Positions 16,876 to 26,230 of a stretch of DNA of 64,000 nucleotides are shown piece by piece; the stretch's first letter is position 1; every line of letters begins with the position of its first letter. A program made the translations under genes and the position numbers. The notes under the pieces were generated by a model. It ran no database searches. It had not been told where the DNA came from and saw nothing but the letters and a program-made list of their open reading frames with translations. Source of the DNA: Negadavirga shengliensis (lineage in GTDB: Bacteria > Bacteroidota > Bacteroidia > Cytophagales > Cyclobacteriaceae); assembly GCF_042652345.1 (NCBI RefSeq), contig NZ_JBHSJJ010000008.1, positions 124,001 through 188,000 on the forward strand, given 5' to 3'.

Positions 16876-17622
16876 TCAGGTGTACATGGCCCCGTTGACC
16901 TGAAGGGCTTGTCCGGAGATGTAGGAACTCATGTCTGATCCTAAAAATACGCAGGCATCGGCCACTTCTTCCGGTTGACCACCTCTTTTCATGGGAATTG
17001 CGTCCCTCCATCCCTGTACGGTTTTCTCGTCCAGCACGGCGGTCATTTCAGTTTCTATAAAGCCAGGGGCCACGGCATTGCAGCGGATGTTTCTGGAACC
17101 AAGCTCCAGGGCCACGGATTTGGTAAAACCGATAATGCCTGCTTTGGAAGCGGCGTAATTGGCCTGGCCGGCGTTGCCTTTCAAGCCCACCACGGAAGTA
17201 ATGTTGATGATAGAACCCGCTTTGGCTTTCATCATCGTCCGGGTTATGGCCTTTACGGTATTGAAACAGGATTTCAGGTTGGTGTTGATGACCTCATCCC
17301 AGTTTTCTTCGGTCATTCTCATAAGCAGGTTGTCCCGGGTGATTCCCGCGTTGTTGACCAATATATCTATCCCCCCAAATTCGGTTACCACGTCGTTAAT
17401 GAGTTGTTCGGCAGCCTGGAAATCCGACGCATCCGATCTGAACCCCTTGGCTTTAATACCAAAAGCAGCTAACTCCTTTTCCAGTTCCTGGCCCTTTTCA
17501 ACACTCGATAAAAAAGTAAAGGCCACATCAGCACCTTCTTGGGCGAATCTGATGGCAATGGCCCTCCCTATACCTTTGGAAGCTCCCGTTATCAGGGCTT
17601 TTTTTCCTGTAAGTAATCCCAT
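16876..17622 (-). CDS. fabG: 3-oxoacyl-[ACP] reductase
   Basis: With the ATG at 17620-17622 the product is 248 residues (MGLLTGKKALITGASKGIGRA), the usual FabG length. A longer frame to 17673 would include the candidate -7 box, so I reject it. The protein has the NADP-binding TGASKGIG motif, NNAG (NAGITRDNLLMRM), catalytic Ser in NITSVVG and YxxxK as YAASK. It performs the first reduction step of each fatty-acid elongation cycle in the cytosol. The C-terminus SSYISGQALQVNGAMY is typical. No other fab genes adjoin. Confidence 0.94.
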   Translation of the reverse strand: MGLLTGKKALITGASKGIGRAIAIRFAQEGADVAFTFLSSVEKGQELEKELAAFGIKAKGFRSDASDFQAAEQLINDVVTEFGGIDILVNNAGITRDNLLMRMTEENWDEVINTNLKSCFNTVKAITRTMMKAKAGSIINITSVVGLKGNAGQANYAASKAGIIGFTKSVALELGSRNIRCNAVAPGFIETEMTAVLDEKTVQGWRDAIPMKRGGQPEEVADACVFLGSDMSSYISGQALQVNGAMYT

Positions 17623-17652
17623 ATGTAGAATATTTGGTGAAATTTTTATTTT

Positions 17653-17660
17653 CAAAAATA
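17653..17660 (-). promoter_or_regulatory. Candidate -7 box for fabG
   Basis: Minus strand TATTTTTG, 30 bases before the chosen ATG at 17622. It supports that start over the longer frame. Confidence 0.55.
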
Positions 17661-17802
17661 GGGATTTATTCATAAAAAAAAGGAAACAGTCAATGATATG
17701 GGTTCTATACTTCTTCTGAAATTCTCTTTGCTACACCGTAAAAATCGTGTTTCTATCAGCTTTGTTATTGAAAACCAAATTTTTTTCTGAACATTATTCT
17801 TA

Positions 17803-17810
17803 TAAATTTG
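17803..17810 (+). promoter_or_regulatory. Candidate -7 box for lpd
   Basis: Plus strand TAAATTTG matches TAnnTTTG, 32 bases before the lpd ATG. Confidence 0.55.
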
Positions 17811-17842
17811 CATAGCAAAAAAGTAAATAAAAAAACAAAAAT

Positions 17843-19240
17843 ATGTCTTCAACAAAATTTGATGTCATCGTCGTGGGCAGCGGGCCCGGAGGTTATGTTG
17901 CAGCTATTCGTGCTTCCCAGTTGGGATTGAAAACCGCCGTGGTGGAAGCGGCGGAACTCGGCGGGATCTGCTTGAACTGGGGATGTATTCCGACCAAGGC
18001 CTTGATTAAAAGTGCCCAGGTTTTTGAATACATTAACCACGCCGAAGATTACGGGATTTCAGTAGATAAAGCCAAGGTCAATTTTTCTGACATGATCAAA
18101 AGGAGTCGGCACGTGGCTGACGGCATGAGCAAGGGGATACAGTTTTTGTTCAAGAAAAATAAGATCGAAAAATTGACGGGTTGGGGTAAAGTGCAGCCTG
18201 GAAAAAAAGTGGAAGTTGAGGACAAGGATGGCAAAAAGACGGTTTACAGTGCAGATCATATCATCATCGCTACCGGCGGCCGGTCCAAAGAACTACCGGC
18301 TCTCAAAATCGATAACAAGAAAATCGTAGGATACAGAAAGGCCATGACCTTGGATAAAATGCCCAAGAAAATGGTGGTGGTAGGCTCGGGGGCAATAGGC
18401 ATTGAGTTTGCTTACGTATACAGCTCCATTGGTGTGGATGTGACCGTCGTTGAATTCCTGGACAGAATCGTTCCCAATGAAGATGAGGAAGTGTCAAAGA
18501 CTTTGGAGAAAATATATAAGAAAAAAGGTCTCAAAATCATGACCAGTTCCGAAGTCACTTCTGTGGATACAAAAGGTTCCGGATGCAAAGTGACTGTGAA
18601 AACCAAAGATGGGGAAGAGAAGATTGATTGTGATATCGTACTTTCTGCCGTGGGTGTGGTTTCCAATGTGGAAAACTGTGGCCTGGAAGATGTAGGCATT
18701 TTGGTAGACAAGGGCAAGATCAAAGTGGATGAATATTATAACACCAACATGCCGGGCTATTACGCCATCGGTGACGTGATTCCGGGACCGGCATTGGCCC
18801 ATGTGGCCTCTGCTGAAGGGATAATTTGTGTGGAAAAGATTGCCGGCCAATCCCCGGAACCCTTGGACTACAACAATATACCCGCTTGTACTTATTGTAT
18901 TCCGGAAATATCATCCGTAGGGTACACGGAAGCCAAGGCAAAAGAAGCCGGCTATGAAATCAAAGTGGGTAAATTCCCCTTCACCGCATCAGGAAAGGCC
19001 TCTGCTGCAGGAGCCAAGGACGGTTTTGTGAAGTTGATTTTTGATGCCAAATATGGCGAATTGCTTGGCGCGCACATGATTGGATATAATGTAACAGAGA
19101 TGATCGCCGAAATTGTGGCAGTCAGGAAATTGGAGACAACAGGGCACGAGATCATTAAAGCCGTGCATCCACATCCGACCATGTCGGAAGCCGTTATGGA
19201 AGCCGCGGCGGCCGCTTATGGGGAAGTGATCCACCTGTAA
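17843..19240 (+). CDS. lpdA: Dihydrolipoyl dehydrogenase (E3)
   Basis: The 465-residue flavoprotein has the FAD motif VVGSGPGGYVAA (11-22), the redox disulfide in GGICLNWGCIPTKAL (Cys43 and Cys48), the NAD-binding VVVGSGAIGIEFAYV, the second FAD motif YYAIGDV, and the C-terminal catalytic HPHPTMSE. It reoxidises dihydrolipoamide in the pyruvate and 2-oxoglutarate dehydrogenase complexes and glycine cleavage. It is a single gene here, divergent from fabG and closed by a clear terminator. The nearby threonine aldolase makes glycine, so a link to glycine cleavage is possible but only suggested by position. Confidence 0.96.
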   Translation: MSSTKFDVIVVGSGPGGYVAAIRASQLGLKTAVVEAAELGGICLNWGCIPTKALIKSAQVFEYINHAEDYGISVDKAKVNFSDMIKRSRHVADGMSKGIQFLFKKNKIEKLTGWGKVQPGKKVEVEDKDGKKTVYSADHIIIATGGRSKELPALKIDNKKIVGYRKAMTLDKMPKKMVVVGSGAIGIEFAYVYSSIGVDVTVVEFLDRIVPNEDEEVSKTLEKIYKKKGLKIMTSSEVTSVDTKGSGCKVTVKTKDGEEKIDCDIVLSAVGVVSNVENCGLEDVGILVDKGKIKVDEYYNTNMPGYYAIGDVIPGPALAHVASAEGIICVEKIAGQSPEPLDYNNIPACTYCIPEISSVGYTEAKAKEAGYEIKVGKFPFTASGKASAAGAKDGFVKLIFDAKYGELLGAHMIGYNVTEMIAEIVAVRKLETTGHEIIKAVHPHPTMSEAVMEAAAAAYGEVIHL

Positions 19241-19276
19241 ACTCCCCTTCTTTTCATTAGGAGACTTAAATAATTC

Positions 19277-19321
19277 GCCCTGGAACAACTTGTTTAGAAG
19301 CATTCCAGGGCATTTTATTTT
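19277..19321 (+). terminator. Rho-independent terminator after lpd
   Basis: Stem 19277-19285 (GCCCTGGAA) pairs with 19303-19311 (TTCCAGGGC), followed by ATTTTATTTT. Confidence 0.85.
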
Positions 19322-19356
19322 CACGTAAATTGCGGCATCATAAAAAAGCAATAACC

Positions 19357-19797
19357 ATGGAACTCCAACTGTCTACTCCCGCCCTGCTTTTTTCAGCCAT
19401 CACCCTGCTGATGCTGGCTTATACCAACAGGTTTTTGGCCATGGCCAACCTTATCCGTGGACTGCATAAAAAATACCTGGATAGCTCCGATCAGGAGATG
19501 ATCATTGCGCAGATCAAGAATTTACGGAAACGTTTAAATATGATCAAGAACATGCAGATTTTTGGGGTGCTTAGCTTTTTGTTGTGCGTGGTTTGCATGT
19601 TTTTATTGTATAAGGGGTTCAGGGAAGCCGCTAACATTACCTTTATGGCCAGCATGTTGTGTTTATTGATTTCACTGTTTATTTCCTTGATGGAACTTCA
19701 GATATCCACAAAAGCCTTGAATATAGAGCTGTCGGATATGGAGGATGTGTTGAACAGAAAGAGCACGTCCATAGGGGATATTATCAGAAAGAAATAG
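19357..19797 (+). CDS. DUF2721 family membrane protein
   Basis: The 146-residue protein starts at ATG 19357; a TTG 27 bases upstream is less likely. It has three hydrophobic segments (ALLFSAITLLMLAYTNRFLA, IFGVLSFLLCVVCMFLLY, ITFMASMLCLLISLFISLME) separated by a charged stretch with KNLRKRLNMIKNM, and the C-terminal ELSDMEDV. This is the DUF2721 layout, a family of unknown function in the inner membrane. It ends 13 bases before the threonine aldolase gene, so the two are probably co-transcribed. Confidence 0.85.
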   Translation: MELQLSTPALLFSAITLLMLAYTNRFLAMANLIRGLHKKYLDSSDQEMIIAQIKNLRKRLNMIKNMQIFGVLSFLLCVVCMFLLYKGFREAANITFMASMLCLLISLFISLMELQISTKALNIELSDMEDVLNRKSTSIGDIIRKK

Positions 19798-19810
19798 ATT
19801 TTCAGAAGCT

Positions 19811-20845
19811 ATGGACGTTTCAATATTGCCTATAGATCTCAGGAGTGATACACTTACCCAACCTACGTTAGGGATGAAGGAAGCCATGATGACTGCCAGG
19901 CTGGGGGATGATGTTTTTGGCGAGGATCCCACGGTGACAGCCCTGGAGGAGAAACTGGCTGCTGTTTTTGGGATGGAGGCAGGTTTGTTTTGCCCATCGG
20001 GCACCATGACCAACCAGATAGCCATCCGCCTGCATACCCTGCCCCAGACGGAATTAATCTGTCACCGGGATTCCCATATCTACCTGTATGAAGCCGGAGG
20101 GATCATGTCCAACTCCCATGCTTCGGTCAAATTGTTGGAAGGGGCATATGGGAAAATCACGGCAGAAGCGGTACGGGAGGCGATAAATCCTGATGATGAC
20201 CATGCTCCCGAAACGGTCTTGGTGTCACTGGAAAACACCATGAACAAAGGGGGCGGCAGTGTTTATCCCTTGGAGGAAGTCCGGCCTATTTCCAATATCT
20301 GTAAGGACCACGGCCTGAAGCTGCACCTGGATGGGGCCAGGATTTTCAATGCTTTGGTGAAAACAGGGGAAAGCGCCATGGATTGGGGGAATGTATTTGA
20401 TACGATATCCGTGTGTCTGAGCAAAGGGTTGGGTTGCCCGGTGGGCTCGGTGTTGTTGGGAGACCGGCCGTCTATCCGAAAGGCCAGAAAAATCCGGAAA
20501 GCCTTTGGAGGTGGGATGCGCCAGGCGGGGATGCTTGCAGCAGCCGGGATTTATGCACTGGATCACCATGTGGATCGGTTGGAAGAAGACCACACCAGGG
20601 CTCAAAGGATCGGCGAGGTGTTGTCCAAACATTCCCTGGTAAAAGAGGTATTGCCCGTGACCACCAATATTGTCATTGCCATACTGGAAGGCATAAATCC
20701 GGAGAAAATGCTGGAAAAGTTGGCGGCCCAAAACATCAGAGCAGTCAAATTCGGAAAAGACCGGATCAGGATGGTGACCCATTTGGATATTGATGACAAT
20801 CTTTTGGAGATGTTTGAAGAGAGAATGCAAAAGATTTGCGTATAG
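19811..20845 (+). CDS. ltaE: Low-specificity L-threonine aldolase
   Basis: The 344-residue PLP enzyme opens with the family motif DLRSDTLTQPT, followed by GDDVFGEDPTV, the aromatic stacking region with HRDSHIYLYEAGG, the Asp in LHLDGARIFNA, and the PLP Lys in LSKGLG (Lys205). It splits L-threonine and L-allo-threonine to glycine and acetaldehyde. Length fits the fold-type I aldolase family. It follows the DUF2721 gene by 13 bases. Confidence 0.95.
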   Translation: MDVSILPIDLRSDTLTQPTLGMKEAMMTARLGDDVFGEDPTVTALEEKLAAVFGMEAGLFCPSGTMTNQIAIRLHTLPQTELICHRDSHIYLYEAGGIMSNSHASVKLLEGAYGKITAEAVREAINPDDDHAPETVLVSLENTMNKGGGSVYPLEEVRPISNICKDHGLKLHLDGARIFNALVKTGESAMDWGNVFDTISVCLSKGLGCPVGSVLLGDRPSIRKARKIRKAFGGGMRQAGMLAAAGIYALDHHVDRLEEDHTRAQRIGEVLSKHSLVKEVLPVTTNIVIAILEGINPEKMLEKLAAQNIRAVKFGKDRIRMVTHLDIDDNLLEMFEERMQKICV

Positions 20846-21145
20846 ACATGATTCGGGAAGCTTTTTTTATGGTCACTTGAAACCAAATGAGAGAGAATCT
20901 GAAGGTAAACAAACAACTCATATCCGAAAAGAGACGGGTTGATTTTTTAAAAAAGAGATAGAAGTCCCGCCTATATTACCCATACTTATAACGGTATTAT
21001 TAATAATTAAATTTTAATAATTATATTTTTTAATATATTTTCAATAGTTTTAAATGGATAAAAATAACGATAACAATTTTTTAATCACATTTTCATCTTT
21101 AAAAAATAGCCGTATTGTAATGTTGTTCATCAAAATCCATTAAGT
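20846..21145. other. AT-rich intergenic region before the Oar-like receptor
   Basis: These 300 bases are very AT-rich from about 20985 on (runs such as TTTTTTAATATATTTTC). They must hold the promoter of the Oar-like gene. I see no gene or clear terminator. Confidence 0.5.
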
Positions 21146-24100
21146 ATGAAGAAGATTTACCTATTATTCAGCTTGTTGTTGGTGTGTGCCGGACACCATT
21201 ATTCCAATGCCCAAGGGACTGACGCGTCCATTGCGGGCACCGTCTACGATGATCAGAATATGCCGTTGCCAGGTGCCACGGTTCAGATAAGGAATGAATC
21301 CACTGGGTTTGAAACCGTTTCTGTTTCTTCAGTCAACGGTACCTTTCTGTTTAACCAGCTGCCTGTTGGAGGGCCTTACACGGTTACGGCCACTTTTGTC
21401 GGGTTTGCGGAATCCAGGAAATCCAATATTGTGCTCAACCAAGGGGAACGTGTGACCGCCAATTTTGACATGAGCGAGTCGGCTACGGGCCTTGAGGAAG
21501 TAGTCGTTAGTGGTTCGGGATTTCGAAGCAGGGACAACAGGCTCTCCGCCTCTACGTCTATCTCTGCCACGGATGTGCAGACCCTTGCCGCCAATGACCG
21601 TAACTTCAACAATTTGGCGGCCCTATCGCCATTGGTTGGCTCCGGCACCAATATATCGGGTATGAGTGCCCGTTCCAATTCCATCCAAATTGACGGGGTA
21701 AATTCCAGAGAAGCCAGTTTCGGGGGAGAAAGCTCCTCGCCTTATAGCCTTTCGATTGAAGCCCTGAGGGAATTTGAAGTCGTGACCAATTCCTATGACG
21801 TGATAGATGGGAGAGGAGCCGCAGGAGGAATCAAAGCCGTGACCAAATCAGGTACCAACACCTTTCAGGGAAGTGTTTTTTCCTACCATTGGGATGAAAG
21901 GCTTGCTGCCAATGAGGACCTTATGGGAAGAAGTATTCTCGGGGATACCAAAAACCAAAGAGGCTTTAGTCTGGGAGGGCCTATTATAAAAGACAAACTT
22001 CATTTTTATGTGGTATACGATGGGGAAAGGTTTGATCAACAATACGACTTATGGATGCAATCCAGTGACCCTGGTGTCTTACAAAGCAATGATGGAGGAC
22101 GCATATCGCAGGAAGACATGGACCGGGCCCTTGCCATATTAAGGACTCCAAGGTACGGAGTAGATGATGGACCGCAATACGGTTTTTTTCAAAGAACCCG
22201 CAGTCTGGATACCTGGTTTGGCAGACTGGACTGGCAGATCAACCGAAAACATACCCTTACTTTGAGACTGACCTCCAATAACTTTGAGGAGCCTGATAAA
22301 AATAACAGTGATATAGGCCGGTATGGCCTCCACGCCTCAACATATGATTTTGTGGACAAGGGCCATAATGCGCTGCTTTCTCTTCGGTCTCAGTTGAGCT
22401 CCACCCTCTCCAATGAGCTCAAAATAGGGAATTATTACAACTTCAGAGGAAATGTGATTACCACTGGAAGGCATCCTCAGTTGTGGATCCTGGGAGAATC
22501 AGAAACCGCACCCGGAGTGATGGAGCAATATACGTTGGTTCCCCGTTACAACAGATGGACTCCTGAGGAACAAACCAATAACACCTATAATATTGTCAAT
22601 AACCTTTATCTGACCAAAGGTAAGTATCACTTTACCTTCGGCACGGACAACCTGATCACCAATAGCCGGGGGATTTATACCCACGATACCCAAGGAAGAT
22701 TTGATTTCTTTACCCTGGATGCGCTGGAGCGGGGCGAGCCTGATCGTTATAGACGAAAACATACCAATCCCGGACAGGAGTTGGTAGACCCTGTAAGTGT
22801 ATGGATGTTTGACCTGTCTTTGTATGGACAGGTATCTACCTTTTTGCGCCCCAACTTAGAAGTGTCTGCGGGTCTTCGATATGATGTGAATATTTTCGGG
22901 ACGAAAGCAGATTATAACCCATTGCTTGAAAGTGAATTGGGTTATAGAAATGATGTGGCGCCGGTAGACTTAAATAACATACAACCCAGGCTGAATTTTA
23001 ATTGGGACCTGAAAGGCGACGGGGTACATATTGTCAATGGGGGTGCGGGATGGTTTGTAGGCCAAGTAGTGACCAGACCTTATATTTACTCTCTCATCGA
23101 TAACGGCATACGCTTTACCGGGGTGGATATCAGCAGGGGGGATGTCGACGAATTCGGAAATCCGGTTCCCATGCCTACCCCTGACTATGAGATGTACGAC
23201 AGGGATTACAGTACCATTCCGGGTGACGGTTTGACCCGCGCGGATCTTTATCCCTCAGAAGGCAGTGCTGCTCAGGTAGTGCGGTTTTTGGACGAAAATT
23301 TCGAAGTACCCATGTCTTTCCGGACCAACCTGAGTTATCACCGGTACCTGTCACCTTGGCTGAGGGTAGGGGCAAGTTTATTCTATAACAGGACGTGGAA
23401 CATGTACGTGATGGAAAACGCCAACCTCAATCCAGAGGTTCAATTTACCCTTAATGGAGAAGGAGGAAGACATGTATACACCCCATTGGACCAATATTCG
23501 GTAGCCGACCGCGGCAACAACAATTTTAGAGGAGCAAGGATTTCGGACCAGTTTGAGGATGCATTGATGTTTACCAATGGGTATACCAACAGCTTCAAGG
23601 CATTGGTGTTGGATGCTGCTTTTGATTTGCCACGCGGCGGTAAGATCAACCTGAGTTACTCCCGAGGAGAGGCCAGAGGGGCAGAACGGTTCCGGAATGA
23701 AGACGACCAGCGTTTTACCGGTGTGTCTTATTTTGATTATAGTTTTATTAACAATGCATATTCTCCTGATGATTTCAAACATAAAATACTGGCTAACATT
23801 ACTTCTCCAAAAATGGGGGGAACCACCATTGGCCTGTTTTTCAACCTGATCCAAAGAGGAAGGTTTTCCGCCCTGACGTTCAACAATGATTTGAACGGTT
23901 CAAAAATAAGGGAACTAATTGGATACACTGCCTTTATATTTGACCCTGATGATCCACAGACGGCGGCGTTACAGGGTGAGCAATTCGCAGCGGACCTCAA
24001 ATGGCTGTTTGAAAACACTTCCCCTGAAGCCAGAAAATATCTGGAAGCAAGTAGAGGACAGTATGCCCGGCCAAATGGAGGTCTCAGACCCTGGATGCCT

Positions 24101-24364
24101 GAAAGCAATCTGAGGATTTTGCAGGAAATCGAATTGTACAAGAACCATAAGCTTACTTTAAATTTTGACTGTTTTAATCTGTTAAACCTGATTAACCCGG
24201 AATGGGGAGGTTATCACAACATTATCAATGAATTTATCTATGATGTTCAGTCCTTCGACCCGGAAACCCAAAGGATCCAGTATGCCGTACGGAGAAATTT
24301 TGGAACCAAAAGGTATGAGGGACGTGGCTTTACTTTGATGCTTGGAGCCAGGTATTCCTTTTGA
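21146..24364 (+). CDS. Oar-like TonB-dependent outer-membrane receptor
   Basis: The 1072-residue protein has a signal peptide (1-22), a CarboxypepD_reg domain at about 27-115 (IAGTVYDDQNMPLPGATVQI), a TonB-box-like EEVVVSG, a plug (TDVQTLAANDRNFNNLAALS, SIQIDGVNSREASFGG, GGIKAVTKSGTNTFQGSVF) and a large barrel ending in MLGARYSF. This layout is that of the Oar/OmpA-related TonB receptors, of which Myxococcus Oar is implicated in protein or signal export and adhesion. It has no SusD partner and no STN domain, so it is not a glycan SusC. It is monocistronic, with a strong terminator after it. Confidence 0.93.
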   Translation: MKKIYLLFSLLLVCAGHHYSNAQGTDASIAGTVYDDQNMPLPGATVQIRNESTGFETVSVSSVNGTFLFNQLPVGGPYTVTATFVGFAESRKSNIVLNQGERVTANFDMSESATGLEEVVVSGSGFRSRDNRLSASTSISATDVQTLAANDRNFNNLAALSPLVGSGTNISGMSARSNSIQIDGVNSREASFGGESSSPYSLSIEALREFEVVTNSYDVIDGRGAAGGIKAVTKSGTNTFQGSVFSYHWDERLAANEDLMGRSILGDTKNQRGFSLGGPIIKDKLHFYVVYDGERFDQQYDLWMQSSDPGVLQSNDGGRISQEDMDRALAILRTPRYGVDDGPQYGFFQRTRSLDTWFGRLDWQINRKHTLTLRLTSNNFEEPDKNNSDIGRYGLHASTYDFVDKGHNALLSLRSQLSSTLSNELKIGNYYNFRGNVITTGRHPQLWILGESETAPGVMEQYTLVPRYNRWTPEEQTNNTYNIVNNLYLTKGKYHFTFGTDNLITNSRGIYTHDTQGRFDFFTLDALERGEPDRYRRKHTNPGQELVDPVSVWMFDLSLYGQVSTFLRPNLEVSAGLRYDVNIFGTKADYNPLLESELGYRNDVAPVDLNNIQPRLNFNWDLKGDGVHIVNGGAGWFVGQVVTRPYIYSLIDNGIRFTGVDISRGDVDEFGNPVPMPTPDYEMYDRDYSTIPGDGLTRADLYPSEGSAAQVVRFLDENFEVPMSFRTNLSYHRYLSPWLRVGASLFYNRTWNMYVMENANLNPEVQFTLNGEGGRHVYTPLDQYSVADRGNNNFRGARISDQFEDALMFTNGYTNSFKALVLDAAFDLPRGGKINLSYSRGEARGAERFRNEDDQRFTGVSYFDYSFINNAYSPDDFKHKILANITSPKMGGTTIGLFFNLIQRGRFSALTFNNDLNGSKIRELIGYTAFIFDPDDPQTAALQGEQFAADLKWLFENTSPEARKYLEASRGQYARPNGGLRPWMPESNLRILQEIELYKNHKLTLNFDCFNLLNLINPEWGGYHNIINEFIYDVQSFDPETQRIQYAVRRNFGTKRYEGRGFTLMLGARYSF

Positions 24365-24387
24365 AAAATCAAAAAATTGTGTTTGGG

Positions 24388-24421
24388 CCGGACAGCGTCA
24401 TGTATGTTGTCCGGTTTTTTT
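24388..24421 (+). terminator. Rho-independent terminator after Oar-like gene
   Basis: Stem 24388-24394 (CCGGACA) pairs with 24408-24414 (TGTCCGG), followed by seven Ts. Confidence 0.92.
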
Positions 24422-24461
24422 ATGGTATCTGACATTTATTTTGACCCGGGCTTTGGGGGAT

Positions 24462-24491
24462 TTTGTATGGTGTGCGTTTTTGGTAAATTTG
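24462..24491 (+). promoter_or_regulatory. Bacteroidota-type promoter of rarA
   Basis: TTTG at 24462-24465, an 18-base spacer, then TAAATTTG at 24484-24491; this is the best -33/-7 match I found in the window, 26 bases before the rarA ATG. Confidence 0.7.
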
Positions 24492-24517
24492 TTTTTGAAC
24501 CCTTTTAATCACATCAC

Positions 24518-25780
24518 ATGGATCAAACACCTCTGGCAGAGCGGATGCGGCCCGCACACCTCGAAGACCTGATCGGACAGGATCACCTGTCTGCTCCGCA
24601 TACTTTTTTATATAAAGCCATCAAGTCGGGAAATGTGCCGTCCATTATTCTCTGGGGGCCTCCCGGGGTGGGGAAGACCACCATTGCCAATATCATAGCC
24701 AATGAAGTCAAAGCCCCTTTTTATACCCTCAGTGCCATCAGTTCAGGCGTTAAGGATATACGTGATGTCATCCAAAAAGCCAGGTTCCAGCAGGGTGTGG
24801 TATTATTTATTGATGAGATCCACCGCTTCAACAAATCCCAGCAGGATGCCCTTCTGGGAGCGGTGGAAAAAGGCATCATCCGGCTGATCGGCGCTACGAC
24901 GGAAAACCCTTCATTTGAGGTCAATGCTGCCCTGCTTTCCAGATGCCAGGTTTTCACCCTCAATGCCTTGGACAGAAAAGACCTCGAGGCCATGATGCAT
25001 CAGGCATTGGAAAAGGATGTTGTGCTGAGGAAAAAAGAGGTGGAGCTGAAGGAAACCGATGCCTTATTGCGGATTTCGGGCGGAGATGGCAGGAAATTGC
25101 TCAACCTGCTGGAAATCGTAGTGGACAGTATAAAGGAAGAACCCATCGTGATCACCAATGAGATCGCTATGGAGGTGGCCCAAAGAAAAGTGGCGCTTTA
25201 TGACAAATCAGGCGAACAACACTATGATATCATTTCGGCATTTATCAAATCCATCAGAGGCTCTGATCCCAACGCGGCGGTCTATTGGCTGGCCAGGATG
25301 ATAGAAGGAGGAGAGGATGTGAAATTCATTGCCCGCAGGCTGGTTATCCTGGCTTCAGAAGACATCGGCAATGCCAACCCCAACGCCCTGCTGTTGGCCA
25401 CCAACTGTTTTGAAGCGGTGAACATGATAGGTTATCCGGAGGCCAGGATCATTTTGTCGCAGTGTGTCACCTATCTGGCTTCCTCTCCCAAAAGCAACGC
25501 CAGCTACATGGCCATCAACCAGGCGCAGGCTTTGGTGAGACAGGAGGGGGATCTCCCCGTGCCGTTACATCTTCGAAACGCTCCTACTAAACTGATGAAG
25601 GACCTGAACTATGGGAAGGCCTACCAATATGCACACGATTACGAGAACAATTTTGTACAGCAGGAATACCTACCAGACAAACTCAAGAATACCAAGCTGT
25701 ATGATCCGGGACAGAATCCCAGGGAGAATGAGCTCAGACGCCAGCTGCAGAAGCTATGGGGAAAGAAGTACGGATATTGA
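24518..25780 (+). CDS. rarA: Replication-associated recombination protein A
   Basis: The 420-residue AAA+ ATPase shows Walker A GPPGVGKTTIAN, Walker B FIDEIHRFNKSQQD, sensor 1 GATTENPSF and the arginine finger region ALLSRCQVF. The C-terminal half carries the clamp-loader-like KSIRGSDPNAAVYWLARM and the tetramerisation part. RarA (MgsA) acts at stalled replication forks with SSB and RecQ. Length matches the family. It is a single gene with its own promoter. Confidence 0.96.
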   Translation: MDQTPLAERMRPAHLEDLIGQDHLSAPHTFLYKAIKSGNVPSIILWGPPGVGKTTIANIIANEVKAPFYTLSAISSGVKDIRDVIQKARFQQGVVLFIDEIHRFNKSQQDALLGAVEKGIIRLIGATTENPSFEVNAALLSRCQVFTLNALDRKDLEAMMHQALEKDVVLRKKEVELKETDALLRISGGDGRKLLNLLEIVVDSIKEEPIVITNEIAMEVAQRKVALYDKSGEQHYDIISAFIKSIRGSDPNAAVYWLARMIEGGEDVKFIARRLVILASEDIGNANPNALLLATNCFEAVNMIGYPEARIILSQCVTYLASSPKSNASYMAINQAQALVRQEGDLPVPLHLRNAPTKLMKDLNYGKAYQYAHDYENNFVQQEYLPDKLKNTKLYDPGQNPRENELRRQLQKLWGKKYGY

Positions 25781-26230
25781 GTATCTACCAAGAGCCAATA
25801 ATCAAGATAAGAGTTGCCCGAGATGGGAAATAGGATAATCACTAACCCTACTTTGTAAAGTAAAAAAAGATAGCGATCGCCTCAGAATTCTGTCCGCTCA
25901 AATACGCTCCCGGCTGTCCGTGCCGTGTAAACCGTCGTAGTTGTCATGGTTGGGGTGCAGGGGAAGTCGATTACCCTACCCACCCTGACAGTCTCGCCTT
26001 GGCGGACAGACAACGACGACAACTGAGCGACCGAAGGGAGTGGGACAACCTGGTCTAAACTAACATGATAAAGCAGGGCTAATAACCCAATAACCAATAA
26101 CTAAAACCGTGGATTAAAAAAAACTGGAATTGTTCATGAGATTTAACGCGCTTTTATCTTCCTCAGGTATAGAGGAAATCGTTTGATCTTTTCTTAACCT
26201 ATTCAGTTACATCAAATCACCGATAAACCC
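25781..26230. other. Intergenic region with a GC-rich structured block
   Basis: There is no convincing gene in these 450 bases. The part at about 25886-26050 is clearly richer in GC than its surroundings and has internal symmetry: GTCGTAGTTGTC (25934-25945) pairs with GACAACGACGAC (26009-26020) with one mismatch, and CTGTCCG occurs at 25890 and 25914 with CGGACAG at 26003. A minus-strand frame of 71 codons crosses it but shows no domain. The block may be an interspersed repeat, a decayed element or a structured RNA. Confidence 0.55.

Noticed and set aside
17623..17673. N-terminal extension of fabG to 17673
   Set aside because: It would include the -7 box, and FabG proteins start at MGLLTGKKAL.
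25882..26097. 71-codon minus-strand frame in the GC-rich block
   Set aside because: No recognisable domain or start signal; composition reflects the GC-rich repeat-like block.
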